The notes beneath the pieces are model-generated. The model saw only the letters and a program-made list of their open reading frames with translations. It made no database searches and had not been told where the DNA came from. DNA of 64,000 nucleotides from Platycnemis pennipes (lineage: Eukaryota > Arthropoda > Insecta > Odonata > Platycnemididae). The position numbers and the translations under genes are program-made. Location: assembly GCA_933228895.1 (NCBI GenBank), contig OW121853.1, positions 81,700,645-81,764,644 on the forward strand, in the 5' to 3' direction. Shown piece after piece: positions 1-11,224 of this stretch (its first letter is position 1; every line of letters starts with the position of its first letter).

Positions 1-128
1 TATAAATGCAATTAATATGAAGTGTTGCATATCAACTGCACATTATAAATCACCATCTGATTAATTTATTGTTAATATTGGTGGAAATACTGCAGCATTA
101 GCAGTTACGAATACGTATTTGATCTTCT
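1..128. repeat. Dispersed repeat, copy 1 (Penelope/ribozyme-associated tail)
   Basis: Bases 5-125 closely match 49683-49802, including the shared stretch GGTGGAAATACTGCAG and the end ACGAATACGTATTTGATC. The second copy continues into a hammerhead-like palindrome; this copy breaks off at the end of that shared stretch and runs into unrelated DNA. I infer the tail of a Penelope-like or retrozyme-type element read on the minus strand. The family assignment is inference, the repeat itself is seen directly. Confidence 0.6.
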
Positions 129-2139
129 TTTGTTTCCCGGGCAGTTGAGAGCACACTCGCACGTCTGTGAGTTGAGAGCATTTCCAAGATAGACACCATG
201 GCCCAAAAACGCAGAACACTTAAGTGCTGGAAGGAAAAAACAGCAAGCCATTCAATTAATTGTCTCTCCTAAATTTGTTTTCATATTTTATTTCACTTTA
301 TATGTATCAATGTTGAACATTTTTGTGAGTTAATTTTATGATTCATTATTATTATTGAAGTTAGCAAATTATTATTTATTACCTATACTTGTAACTGCTC
401 GATGTAATGTGATGAACTCTGTGCCAAAGGAGTAGCACTCTTAGTGTATTGACTTTCTATATGTCTATATTCCTTTCTGTGTTTTGCTGCCATTATTGAG
501 CAATTATATGAATTAATACTTAAGACATTTGTTTGTAGAAGAGGGCTCTTCATTAGACCCATTTTTTCAGTCCTTGGTATCATACTATTGTTGCGCATGT
601 ACACCTGACAAAATTACTGTACATACATCAAGGGCCTAACGAAATCTGTAGACAGAACTTACTGTGATACAACTGCTATTTCAATAAAATTTTTATGCAT
701 GGCAAAGCAGATGGTTTTTCAATGGCGACATTACATCAGATGAAAGAAAATGCCCACCAAGGCAAGATCCCTTATACCACTTCAGTGGTCTCTTTTCCGT
801 CTGCTGAAACAAATATGATACATTATTCCAAAAATTCCATTATTCAAAATTCCAATCATAAGAATTAAGACCAACCAAGGGAAAGCATAAAGGCTAGTAA
901 TAAAAGCGATACAATTTTGATTTATCAGTTATGGTTTACATTTTTCGCGAAACTAATCAAAATTATAGAATGAACATAAGAAAATGGAACGAGCATTAGA
1001 AAAGAGTAGCTTGGTCAGTTGTGCATTTGGGAAAATAGTCATTAATTCGAGGCTTATTGCATTTTTTTGGAGCAGGTACGGGGCTTTTTGATCTAATGGT
1101 TAGTTGGTAAATTAAGTAGGGATATGAATTACTGCAAAAATTTTCCCCTTCTAACGAGATTTGTGCTCTAATAGACTCTCCGGATTGAAATACAGCTGCC
1201 ACTACACCAACCCGATTCCTAGAAAACTGTTGACAATAGGTGTCATGGCGATTATTTACGCCAACCTCGTTAAGACGATAATTCACTATAGCAAGAGTTT
1301 TCTTGGGCACCGTTTCATTTTAAAGTATGTAATGACATTTGTAGGGAATGCATAGTGCAATCTAAAAGTTCCTAGGTTAAGCTGATGAGATATAAAAAAA
1401 AGCATTTCACCACTATAAGAGAAAGTATTGTTGCATCAAATATTAAAATTTAAGTTTTCATTGAAATTTTATTACATCACCTTAGCGTAATGTGGCTTTT
1501 TGAGGTAACATCTATCTTGTCAGTGTACATGTAATTGATTTTTGTGGGTGTGGCAACTTATGCATTATAAATGTGAGAAATATGATCAATTTTTTAAATA
1601 ATTTTTTGGCCCCATAAGTGTTGTCATTGACTGCTCCTATACAGTATTGTGATATGCTTTTTCTAATGCCATAAGACAATCATCTTTTGTCATTTTGTGT
1701 GTTTGCTAACGTTTTTATACAGTTTTGAAAAGGCTTTGAAAAATTTATCTAAGATAAGACTCGACTCGACTCAAAATATACTGTTAATTAGGTTGAAATG
1801 TTAAAAATAGCGTGGGATTACCACAGCATCTTGTATTAGTGTTGGTTATTGTGTAAAAGCTCTTGAATAAGAAAATGGCACATGAGGAGAATATAATATG
1901 CTGAGTGCATTAGGGTTTTCAAGAAGTTTATCATGCAGAGCTTCTTGTTTTTAAAGTGTAGCTGATTAAGTGAATAGGAAGTGTTTTAGTTATCTCATTT
2001 TGTAATTGGAAACTTTGTGTGTCTTATGAGAATTAAGATGAATGTGCTTTAGGAGAGGAGAGTTACAGTCATGAGTTTCCAGTGTATGTCTCTTTAGTGT
2101 AAATTTGGAGCTGTACAGGCTACCCTAAGAGAGAAAATA
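129..2139. other. AT-rich stretch with no supportable gene
   Basis: Only short open frames without recognisable domains or splice context are present. A short start MAQKRRTLK occurs at about 198 but runs into stops and I could not link it to anything. I see no structured element here. Confidence 0.5.
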
Positions 2140-2335
2140 CAGTAGAACCTCGGATACATATATAACCCTCTTTTATACGACGGCCTCATTTTTATACAGT
2201 TTTTTTTTTGGTCCAGTAAATAACCCCATGTATTTCCAACCTCAATAATGAAACTTTTCATATACACAACGAACTCAATTATGAATCGTTTTTTCCAGTC
2301 CTTTGGTAGGAAAGCCCTCACTTATACGATTTTTC
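2140..2335 (+). mobile_element. Tigger/pogo-type terminal repeat, decayed
   Basis: The sequence starts TA-CAGTAGAACCTCGGATAC, the usual form of a Tigger/pogo left end (CAGTnnAACCTCG after a TA target). It continues with Tigger-like ATACGA words and ends near 2330 with TATACGATTTTTCAGTGA. There is no transposase in it. It is probably a MITE or the remains of one end, lying directly beside the larger Tigger element that starts at 2386. Confidence 0.5.
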
Positions 2336-2889
2336 AGTGACTGCCCTACGGAAAGACGTCGAATTTGAGTTTTTGTCAACTACTACAGTAAGTTCTCGAG
2401 TTACGTGGTTAATTCGTTCCAAAAATTTCCACGTATGTAGAAATCCGCGTAAGTTGAAACACAACAACATACCTATCATTTTTGAACCATTTGCGGTGCC
2501 GCTTTTACTGCGATTGGCAGCATTCGGCGATGATTACAGAAAACACCATCTTTTGAGAGGCCGGTGAGTTAACATAATACGACAAATCCGAGAGTAGCAA
2601 AGTTTAATCTTTATTTCACTGGATATTTAAATCTAAAATAAGTATAATTACACAAAACATGAATAAATTGCAAATTTGTTGAAATTATCTTACTCATGTG
2701 AATGCCTGTTCATACTTGGAATGAGTTCTTACTAAATACGTAGGTATTATGCTGAAATGTCATTGTTTGTGCAGATTCAGCTGCAGACAATTGCATGCGA
2801 TCAGCTTCTATTTTACGTAGGTACTTGTCTATTGTTGTTTGTGTAGTAGCCTTTTCTCACCATTAATAATTTTGTAACAAGAAAGAGCA

Positions 2890-4450
2890 TCAGTTACTGC
2901 CTTGGAAAATTTCTGAAACGTTTGGGGTTTGGGTCCTGCACCTCAAAACCTTCCAATCCTTTCTCAGATGAAAACATTCCAACATCTTTTTTAACTCGAA
3001 TGTTTTCGGTGACTTCTCTTCCAGTTTTTCTTCGGAAATTTCGGCTCTCTCTCTTTGAATCTCCAGTTCCAGTAAATCCTCATTGAGCAATTCTTTTGCA
3101 TCATATTGCAAGAGTTCTTCAAAATCATTTTCTTCAACATTTAATTCTAAAGTTCTGCCCATGTCCACAAGTTCATCCATTACATTTTCCTCTTCAAATC
3201 CCATGAAATCATGAATAAATTGGGGGGTGAGCTTCTTCCAAACAGCATTAATTATGTATGACGTAATTTCACACCAGGCAGCATCTATGTTCTTTAAAGC
3301 TTCATACACATTATATTCTTTCCAGAAGTGCTTTAAAGATACTCCATCGCCTTCTGTAGCCTTCAAGGCTTGTCTGAAGGTTCTCCGTAAATAATATTTT
3401 TTAAACGTCTGTATGAGCCTGGCTCCATCGGTTGCAATAGAGAAGTCATGTTTGGTGGCTAGTACAACACTTTGATAATTTCATGGTAATCACTAAGAAA
3501 CGGTGGATGACCTGGGGCATTGTCTAGCAACAACAATACTTTAAATGGAATTTTATTTTTTCGCAATCATTTTTTACCTCGCACACAAAATTATGGTAAA
3601 ACCAATCTTTGAAAACTTCCTGAGTCACCCATGCCTTTGAATTAGATTTCCACACCACTGGGAGTGTTGCCTTATCAATGTTTTTTAAGGCCCTAGGGTT
3701 TTCGCTGTGATAAATTACTAGGGGTTTTATTTTGCAATCCCCAGTAACATTCCCTCCTAGTAGAATGGTCATTCTGTCCTTTGACACTTTGAATCCTGGC
3801 ATGTTTTTTTTCATCTTTTGCAATGTACGACTGATCCGGCATCTTCTTCCAATACAGACCGGTCTCGTCCACGTTAAAAATTTGATGTGGTCGATAATCC
3901 CCACTTTTGATTACATCAGCCAAAAACTTGGGAAACTCTGCTGCTGCTGTTGTGTCTGCACTGGCAGCTTCATCGAATGACTTTAATATTATGTAATTTA
4001 GCATGCGCTTTAAATCTATTGAACCATCCTACACTCGTGCTGAAAGTACTGCCACTCTATCATACTTGAGTTTCAGATCTTTAAAGAGACTCAAGGATTT
4101 TTCCTGTATCAGCCTAAGGCTTAATGGCATTCGTTATTGAAACTGGTCTTCGATCTAAAAACACAATATTTTCTCCACCTCTTCCATAACTGTGCCCCTT
4201 TTCTTCGTAATTATTGTTGACTGTATTGGAGTAGAACTTTTAAGGTGCTCTATAATTCGACTTTTATCATGTGTAATTGTTCTCACTGTTGACTCATTCA
4301 TCCCATAAGCACGTGCAATTTCCACAAACTTTACACCTTTGTCATGTCTCTTAATAATTTCCAGTTTCATTTCCAAACTTTATAGCCTGCCTTTTCTTTT
4401 TACCACTTGTAGAAATCTCACCACTCTTACGTTTCTCAGTGATAATGACA
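2890..4450 (-). pseudogene. Tigger1-like transposase (CENP-B HTH + DDE_1), broken
   Basis: Reading from 4450 downwards, a basic N-terminus (KRKSGEISTSGKKKRQA) is followed after a frameshift by a CENP-B-type helix-turn-helix (MKLEIIKRHDKGVKFVEIA, about 4370-4155). DDE_1 pieces follow: IFNVDETGLYWKKMPDQSYI near 3870, then KIKPLVIYHSENPRALKN near 3700. The C-terminal part (3366-2890) has the Tigger1 words KATEGDGVSLKHFWKEYNVY and IDAAWCEITS. At least three frame changes and several stops separate the pieces, and the catalytic DNAPGHP-type segment is frame-disrupted near 3530. The layout resembles the human TIGD1 family. It is a dead copy. Confidence 0.85.
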
Positions 4451-4619
4451 GCTCACATCCAAAACAAACACATAAGATGATTATAATGATTTTATGGGAG
4501 AACTTTCTCGAGCTTGATAAATAACGATCCTTACGATCTAATCACAACGGAAACCCAAGTTCGTCTGTCCGCTGCAAGAACTTCATTCTATTTAGCTGTT
4601 ATGGACAACAGGCATTATA
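4451..4619. other. Non-coding part of Tigger element A
   Basis: This is the 5' untranslated part of element A on the minus strand. It ends at the TA (4618-4619) where element B inserted, and it continues on the far side at 7525-7655. Confidence 0.6.
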
Positions 4620-5019
4620 CAGTAGATTCCGGTTAATTGGGACACATCGGGACCGGTGTACTTTGCCCCAATTAAGCGGCTGCCCCGTTTATCCGAAGTA
4701 TCCCGTAAATATGTATGTTTAAGTAGGCGTTTAAATGAAAGTCAGGAAGCTAAATGACAATTAAAATGCAAAATGTTTAATTATATATTATTTAAACAAT
4801 AAATTGACATTAAAACATATTTAGGTATTAACATTTTTGGAAATCTTGTGTCATTAAAAAATCTCTTGTCATCGATCTAATTTGGAAAAATTCCCGTTAC
4901 GAAATCCTGCAAAGGAAGGATTAGTGATTAGACATAGAATTTACGATGAAATGCTAGATAAGAATAATTGGTGATCTAAAGCTTCATTTGCATAGAAACC
5001 AGGGGTACTTACTATTTAT

Positions 5020-6582
5020 TTAATGTGTAGCTCCTCGTTGAAGGAATTTGTCCAGGGTGTTCTGCTTCATTCTCTTCACCCTCGTCGCGCATACAAAGTC
5101 GGCACAGGCATCTAATGATGACATCGGACTTCCTTCGTTGCCCTCTTGCATAAAGTAGCGTCGCAACCCATCAATAAACTTCCTGGCATCTGCCGAAGTC
5201 ACTCGGCTACATTTAGATACGTCTTCATCTCCATCACTCTCCTCGTCTTCAACCAAACCTTGTTGTTTAGCTAGTATAGTTTCCACTATATCATCTTCGC
5301 TGCTATCACTGTTGTCATAACAGTCCATATTGGAGTCGATCCTTTCAAACTCCTCAAAGTTCTTAACTTGACGCAGTTCGGAAACGGATTCATTTTCACT
5401 TTCCAGTTCTTCCGATATTTCTGCACTTGAGTGCTTAAAACCACAATGAATAAAACAATTTCTAATCGTTTTACTGGTGACTTCTCGCCAGCTATCTGCC
5501 AAAAACGTGACTGCTTGCAGGACGTTCACTTTTGAGCTCACTTCCTTGGCAGTTGAAGACGATGTCAGAAGATTATCTTCTATTGATGCTAAAATGTGAT
5601 CAATCAATTTTGCGCGGTATATTGTTTTCAGATTTTTGATGATCCCCATGTCCATCGGTTGCACAAGAGATGTTGTGTTGGCTGGTAAAAATTCCAGCTG
5701 AATGTTTTTTAAGACGTTGGAGCAATTAGGGTGTGCCGTACAATTATCCAGAAAAAGAATCACTTTCCTTGATTTCCGCGCTAGTTCCTTATCCCAACTG
5801 CTTAACCAATGGCTGAAGAGGTCTGCAGTCATCCATGCATTTTTATTGGCGTAATATTCTACCGGTAAGCTGTTCATTCGTAACCCCTTAAAACAGCGAG
5901 GGTTAGCACTTTTTCCAATCACCAAAAGTTTCCTTTTGTCACTTCCCGACATGTTCGAGCAGCACAAAACAGTAATCCGTTCCATCGCTTTTTTAGACCC
6001 ACTTAGTTCCACATAACTGTAGCAAAGGGAGCCATTAGGTGTGGCTCGGTAATACAGGCCGGTTTCATCGGCGTTGTACACGTCATCTGCACTGAATTCC
6101 TGAAGTAGGGTGGGTAGCCGTTTACATCTCCATTCCTCTGCACTTGCAAAATCAGCACTATGTTTTTCTCCGTGAGCATTTTTGAACTTTATTTCGTTTC
6201 TACTCTTCCATCTAGATAGCCAACCATCTGTTGACTTGAAATCAGTATGGCCAAGCTTCAAAGCTAACTCCTCCGACTTCTTTTTTAACATGGGTCCACT
6301 GACACTAACTCCTCGTCCACTAACAATGGAAAACCATTGATTAAGAGCATCCTCGACTTCAGGATCCTTGCCATGGCGTTGGCGTTTTTGGGGAGCTCCT
6401 TGTTTCCCTTTATTGCTCCAATCTTCTCTAAGTTTATCCTGCTGCTGTATTAATCGGGCTATCGTTGATTTCGGCACTCCTGTTATCTCCGCCAAACGAC
6501 GATGACTGGTTTGAGGTGGATGGTCCTTAATTCGGTCCAGTATTGTAATTTTTTCAGCCAGCGATAAATCCTTACGCGGCAT
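5020..6582 (-). CDS. Tigger-family transposase, intact frame (520 aa)
   Basis: It encodes a cut-and-paste transposase of the Tigger/pogo group (related to the TIGD proteins) that would bind its own terminal repeats and cut at TA sites. The first ATG in frame is at 6582 (MPRKDLSLAEKITILDRI); the frame also extends up to a GTG at 6645, but homology begins at the ATG. Residues ~1-60 form a CENP-B N-type helix-turn-helix with an EITGVPKSTIARL recognition helix. Residues ~70-140 are a second CENP-B HTH (ending DGWLSRWKSRNEIKFK). Then comes a DDE_1 catalytic domain with DVYNADETGLYYRA, VILFLDNCTAHP and LVQPMDMGIIKNLK supplying the three acidic residues. The C-terminus is acidic (runs of E, D, S). 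There is no stop or frameshift. Activity is inference. Confidence 0.93.
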   Translation of the reverse strand: MPRKDLSLAEKITILDRIKDHPPQTSHRRLAEITGVPKSTIARLIQQQDKLREDWSNKGKQGAPQKRQRHGKDPEVEDALNQWFSIVSGRGVSVSGPMLKKKSEELALKLGHTDFKSTDGWLSRWKSRNEIKFKNAHGEKHSADFASAEEWRCKRLPTLLQEFSADDVYNADETGLYYRATPNGSLCYSYVELSGSKKAMERITVLCCSNMSGSDKRKLLVIGKSANPRCFKGLRMNSLPVEYYANKNAWMTADLFSHWLSSWDKELARKSRKVILFLDNCTAHPNCSNVLKNIQLEFLPANTTSLVQPMDMGIIKNLKTIYRAKLIDHILASIEDNLLTSSSTAKEVSSKVNVLQAVTFLADSWREVTSKTIRNCFIHCGFKHSSAEISEELESENESVSELRQVKNFEEFERIDSNMDCYDNSDSSEDDIVETILAKQQGLVEDEESDGDEDVSKCSRVTSADARKFIDGLRRYFMQEGNEGSPMSSLDACADFVCATRVKRMKQNTLDKFLQRGATH

Positions 6583-7522
6583 GTTAACTTGAATTAGGAA
6601 CTTTTTCTCTGCTCTCGGCACTAAAAAAATACGTATTTTACTCACTCAGAATTCACTTACACACCAGATGAATGATATCACTGGTATGAAACTGACACTG
6701 GTTTGATACTGTTGACTCTACGAAGTCGAATATCAAGTGAAAGGAAAAACTGCACCTAGCAATCGTTAACTACCAGAGATGGGGGTGGGAAAGGTGTCGC
6801 GGTTGGCTGACCCACCTGGCGGCCTACTGTAATAAGGGGCTTCGTCAGTGTGTGCAGGATATCGTAAACAAGAAGTTGTAGGTGAGTAATGCTGCTTATC
6901 TCTACCATTCACCCCTCTTCTACATCTGCCAGGAAGCTTGGAACCCGCCCCTACATTCTCGCAGGTACCACGGCTTTCCCTCACCGCGGGTGTCGTCCCT
7001 CCTCTCATAATCCCTTAAGAATTCACCTCCCCTCTTCTTTCCTCAAAACATTTTATCTCATGACACATCGCCTACAGCCTAACCCTCACCTTAATGGTAT
7101 ACTCCGCTAATGAAGCCAAGTTGTGTACCTACACTTTATGCAGCTCCGTGACCATTAAACCCAAATTCCCTTCTAGTTGGACTACCCGAGGACGAAGGCA
7201 AGTGTACAAACAGTGAAGCATTAATTGAAAGCGCCTTCATGACTGACTACGTTTAGCGACGGTAAATGAGACAGTGAAGGTGGGAATAGATTCCCTCATA
7301 GGGAAAATGTACCAAATGATTTACAAGAGCTTAAAACTTTGTATTTCTTCAAGGGAGTAGGAGGCAAATACAGCCGATGCATGGCCCGATTAAGCAGCTT
7401 CCTGCCCCAATTAACCGGAGAAAACTCAGGGACTTTCTTCAATTGGGTTCCGTTCTTGATGATTTGTCCCGAATAAGCGGCTGTCCCAAATAACCGGTGG
7501 CCCTATTAACCGGAATCTACTG
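6583..7522. other. 5' non-coding region of the intact Tigger element
   Basis: About 940 bp separates the transposase ATG from the right terminal repeat. The short open frames here show no domain. This segment should hold the element's promoter; I could not point to a TATA box with confidence. Confidence 0.5.
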
Positions 7523-7798
7523 TATATGGAGTAGATAATTAACTACGCGTCGACCTAACTGTCGTGGCAACAGAACGCGGAGAAAACGCAAGTATGTCAC
7601 CGGCCTAACTGAGCATCTGCGTAACTCCGGATCCGTGTAAATCGAGAACTTACTGAATTATAAGTCTCGTATTTTAATTTATGCACCATGTCAATAATTT
7701 GTAAGAAATATGACGTTTTCCCCCTTGGTATCACGAGAAAAAAAATATGTAGAATGTCACGTGGGTAGCCTACATTTGCCGGCATCAGGCGCACAACG

Positions 7799-7960
7799 AG
7801 AGGTGAGAGAAGTTTGATCCCTATCGCAGTTTAATTTTTTCTTTCGGTCATTGATCGAAAACTTTATCATCTTCAATTTCAAATCCTTACATCTGATTAC
7901 TCACATTTTTATACCTGTATTGATTAAATTATATTTACGAATGTATTCTTAAGAAACTTA
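7799..7960 (+). repeat. tRNA-derived SINE family, copy 1 (5' truncated)
   Basis: The words TTTGATCCCTATCGCAG (B-box like), TTTTTTCTTTCGGTCATTGA and AAAACTTTATCATC recur at 31840-31900 (+) and, inverted, at 32690-32740. This copy starts close to the B box and lacks the A-box half. Confidence 0.55.
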
Positions 7961-9300
7961 AAACTATTTTCAGTTAGTTCTCTGTTCATGCCTAGTAATA
8001 TTCTGTTTTAGAGTAAAAATAGTTAATAAAGGAAAAACGTTACCTATTATTCACAGCCGAGTTTTTAGTAATCATTACTCGTGCATAAGCTGGTGCTTGT
8101 ATGTATACATAGTTCATGTCAGTTCATCTTTTATGGAAGATGAACTGACAATGAACACCATAACAAAATGTGCCAAGCATTAATTGAAACTAGGCCCTGC
8201 TGGTCAAGTGCCAGGAATGCACACTATTAGAGCAAGAAATTCAACTTTGGGTACTTATCTTAGCATATTTCAGAATTGAAAATGCACACTCTTTCTGTCT
8301 AGGTGTCATGAACATTCATTTATTTGTATAGTTGCTTGTAATACAATGAATTATTAGGCTTCATTTGCCTGCATCTAAACATGCAACTGCAACCATGAAA
8401 CAAAAAAGACTAAATTGGACATTTGAAAAGGGTTTCATGTTCCCTTACTATGAAACCTCTGTTATGAAACTTCCTCACTCTTGAAACTGTTTTTGGTGGT
8501 CCACTGAAAGTTTCTTAAGTGAGGTTTTATTGTAGTTAAAAATTTGAGTAAATTGTGTATACACAACTTACTTTAGTCAAGAATACTTGCTTGCTTAGCT
8601 TGGAAATAATTATCAAGGGGGCATATGCTTTGACTGAAAATTCTTCCAGTTACTTTAAAATAACTTCAAAACACTATTACCACACAGACAATACTTTTAA
8701 GTAGATGAAACTTAAATGAAGTAGAAACCATCCATGTAAAGTAGCAGTGAGGCAGATTTCCTGTGACTATGCTTACCTTTTGATTGAAAATCAACTATTT
8801 TATGGAAAACAATATTAATTATGTATTTATCATAATTATGTATGAAATTAGCATGTAAGGGAATATATTGTTTAGAACTATGCTCATCTACATAAATAAA
8901 AATATAAATGTTCATTCATTCAAAATTTTAAATCTCCACTAGTTCTTAACAAATTGCATTGAAATTTTAACACAACTCTGCATTTGAATATGTGCAAATT
9001 TTAATATACATATTCACACCTGTGACAGGTAAAAACATGCTTTTTTTTGTAAAAAAATAGCTTTTTTGACTGAAATGGCAGCGCCATCTGTTGGACATAA
9101 CAGCAACACACGCACTAATAAACGTTGTTCATTCCAGGCAACATGCTTCTTGACAACTGCTGTCACTTAGCATTTTCAATGTCTCCAATTGCATTGAAGA
9201 TTTGTGCTTCTAAATCGTGAATAAAGTTCTCAATCAATTGGGAATGCCGTGACTGAATCAATCTGCTGCTGCTTCGTTTGATGTATAATCGGGTCTTGAA
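7961..9300. other. No gene; contains one perfect hairpin and Tigger-like debris
   Basis: The stretch is AT-rich and holds no supportable ORF. A 13-bp perfect hairpin lies at 8118-8149. Around 8430-8540 the words ATGAAACCTCTGTTATGAAAC and AAGTGAGGTTTTATTGTAG recall a decayed pogo/Tigger end, but no clean boundary is visible. Confidence 0.4.
8118..8149. repeat. Perfect 13-bp inverted repeat
   Basis: GTCAGTTCATCTT (8118-8130), a six-base spacer and AAGATGAACTGAC (8137-8149) form an exact hairpin. No flanking element was recognised. Confidence 0.8.
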
Positions 9301-9309
9301 CAAAATTAC

Positions 9310-10763
9310 AGCACGGTTGGTCTTTTATCATATGTGCAATCAAATATTCCTTAGCTAATGCTTGAGCAAAAAGACATTTATGATCAAATAATGCAAAGTG
9401 TCAATAACGTAGTTGGAGCAATGTTCTTCTTAGATGCGCCAGGAGGGACTGTTAAAACGTTCCTAATTAGATTGATTCTGGCAGCAATTCAATCCCAAAA
9501 TCACATAGCCTTAGCTCTAGTATCATCTGGGATAGCTGTGATATTGCTACCAGGTGGAAGAACTGCTCATTCCGCTATGAAATTGCTGTTGAATATGCAA
9601 TTCATTGAAACTCATACTTGCAACATTTCCAAAGCATCCAGCATAAGAAAAGTATTGTAGGAATGCAAATGTTTGAGACTCTTGATCGATCGTTGCAAGA
9701 TTTGCATGGAAACATCAGACCATTTGGGAATGCATTAGTATTGCTTGCAGGTGATTTCAGGTAAACATTACCTGTAATTCCTTGATCGACACCAGTGAAC
9801 GAAATAAATGCTTTCCTGAATTATTCTACTGCGTGGTGACATGTAAAGACGTTGAAATTAACTACAAATATGAATGTTCAGCTGCAAAATAATCAATCAG
9901 CTGAGATATTTTCACATCAATTGCTGAAAATTGGGAACAGAAAGGTGCTGGTTGATCTAACTTCAGGATGAATTTCATTGCCTCATAACTTCTGTAATTT
10001 AGTGACATCAGAAGAAGAATTGGTTAAAAAAGTATTTCCTAATATTCAAACCAATTATAGGAATCACAACTGGCTGAGTGAATGAGCTATTCTTGCCACC
10101 AAGAACAAAGGCATCTAAGAGCTTAACAATATTATACAGTCTAACATTCAAAGCATTACAGTAACATACAATTCCGTTGACACTGTTGTGGAAGCAGATG
10201 AAGCATTTAATTATCCAACACAATTTTTGAATTCACTTGATCTGCCAGGGATGCCACCGCACATACTGCAAATGAAAATCGGCATTCCAATTATCATGTT
10301 GTCAAATATCAACCACCCAAAACTTCATCACGGCATGTGGCTTGCAGTAAAAAAATTAATGAGCAAATCGTAGAAGCAAAAATCTTGATAGGACCTTTCA
10401 AAGGTGAAGATGTCCTCATTCCTCGTATTCCTATGACTCCAACGGATATGCTGTTTCAATTTATGAGATTGCCATTCAATTGACATTTGCAATCACCATC
10501 AACAAAGCTCAGGGCCTATTGTTAGAATTGAGTGGTTTAGATCTGGACCCTGATAGCATCTTGCATGAACAATTATATGTTGTTTGTTGTAGATTCGGCA
10601 AACCAGACAATCTCTATATCTGCACATACAATAGAACAACAAAAAATATTGTATATCCACAAGCTTTGTGAAATTAAACTTATTAGAAATATGTGCTTTC
10701 TCTTTTCATTCTTTTCCATTTAACCAGACTGAGTCATAGCAACGCGTGGCTGGGTACAGCTAG
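9310..10763 (+). mobile_element. Helitron remnant (3' end at CTAG)
   Basis: The helicase remnant is followed by GCAACGCGTGGCTGGGTACAG and then CTAG at 10760-10763 next to a T. That is the form of a Helitron 3' terminus (GC-rich segment, then CTRR, insertion before T). The 5' end (TC) could not be placed; the start given is where coding similarity begins. Confidence 0.65.
9334..10671 (+). pseudogene. Helitron PIF1-like helicase, broken
   Basis: Remains of the helicase half of a Helitron Rep/Hel protein. The first piece (9358-9657) has EQKDIYDQIMQSVNNVVGAM and a Walker A region DAPGGTVKTFL, in which the usual GTGKT lysine motif reads GTVKT. Later pieces include a VVLLAGDF-like Walker B area near 9740 (LLAGDFR), IQTNYRNHNWLSE at about 10040, EAFNYPTQFLNSLDLPGMPP at 10200, then TINKAQG and VVCCRFGKPDNLYICT near 10500-10620, matching the PIF1 C-terminal motifs (usually TINKSQGQ and VACSRVG). 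Several stops and frameshifts separate the pieces. No Rep domain is visible upstream. Confidence 0.85.
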
Positions 10764-11004
10764 TACAAGCAACAAAAATGTGACTTCAAAAATTGATTAA
10801 ACATGATTTCCAGCATATCGGGTGTGTCCAGCATATCAATGGAACTAAATTAAAACTTTTCTAAGGTTAAGTGTTGTTGCTGGTGACATTTTAAAAAGCA
10901 CATTTGATTCCTATTATTTGGGGCACTTACTCTCTACCCTGTAGCCTCTGGCTTTTGTTGTATGTAGCTCTTTATGTATGTTATTTGTTGTGTATTTTTT
11001 TCAG

Positions 11005-11224
11005 AAAGTCATAAAAGAAAGCTGAAGAAAGAAGCTTTTAAAAAAACTGGTAAAACTGAAAGAACAAAAGCCTTGGAAAGAAATTCATCTAACCAGGAAA
11101 TGGAGGCTGACTCAGAAGATAGTTCACCCTGCTCTTCAAAGAGGCCAGCAAAGGAAAGCAAATTGGCTTTTCCACCAGAAGAATGGGCAGCCACTTCACA
11201 CCCCAAAAACAGGCGCCAATTAAG
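11005..11224 (+). CDS. Internal coding exon of an unidentified host gene
   Basis: The exon is bounded by a pyrimidine-rich acceptor (TTTTTTTCAG ending at 11004) and a donor AAG|GTTCGT at 11225. It reads SHKRKLKKEAFKKTGKTE, then an acidic Ser-rich stretch (EADSEDSSPCSSKRPAKES) and PPEEWAATSHPKNRRQL, ending mid-codon as AG. It is strongly basic at the start, low in complexity and predicted disordered. I do not recognise the gene. The 23296 exon completes the split codon in frame. Preceding exons must lie left of the window or be hidden in 1-11 kb, where I could not find them. Confidence 0.7.

Larger units (their letters stand above)
4620..7522 (-). mobile_element. Tigger/pogo-family DNA transposon, nearly intact
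   Basis: The ends are inverted copies: CAGTAGATTCCGGTTAATTG at 4620 and its complement AACCGGAATCTACTG ending at 7522. Both are flanked by TA (4618-4619 and 7523-7524), the pogo/Tigger target duplication. Further in, both ends repeat the AAGCGGCTG(C/T)CCC word. Length is 2903 bp. It carries one long transposase frame on the minus strand (5020-6582). It lies inside the older Tigger element A, so it arrived later. Clean ends and an unbroken frame make it the youngest-looking autonomous element in the window. Confidence 0.93.
2386..7655 (-). mobile_element. Tigger1-like DNA transposon, decayed, split by another Tigger
   Basis: The left end CAGTAAGTTCTCGAGTTACG at 2386 is preceded by TA at 2384-2385. 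The inverted right end ATCGAGAACTTACTG finishes at 7655, where the expected TA now reads AA. Between them, on the minus strand, lie broken pieces of a CENP-B/Tigger transposase (2890-4450). A second element (4620-7522) sits inside, in the 5' non-coding part. With that removed, element A would be about 2.4 kb, a normal length for a Tigger. The coding region is too broken to be active. Confidence 0.85.

Noticed and set aside
996..1310. 104-codon minus-strand open frame
   Set aside because: No domain, no splice context, low-complexity composition; overlaps another frame on the opposite strand.
6583..6645. Longer start for the Tigger transposase
   Set aside because: The extension begins at GTG, not ATG, and family similarity starts at the ATG at 6582.
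8434..8540. Tigger-like MITE
   Set aside because: Only loose ATGAAACCTC words and a TTTTATTGTAG end; no inverted partner and no clear TA boundary.
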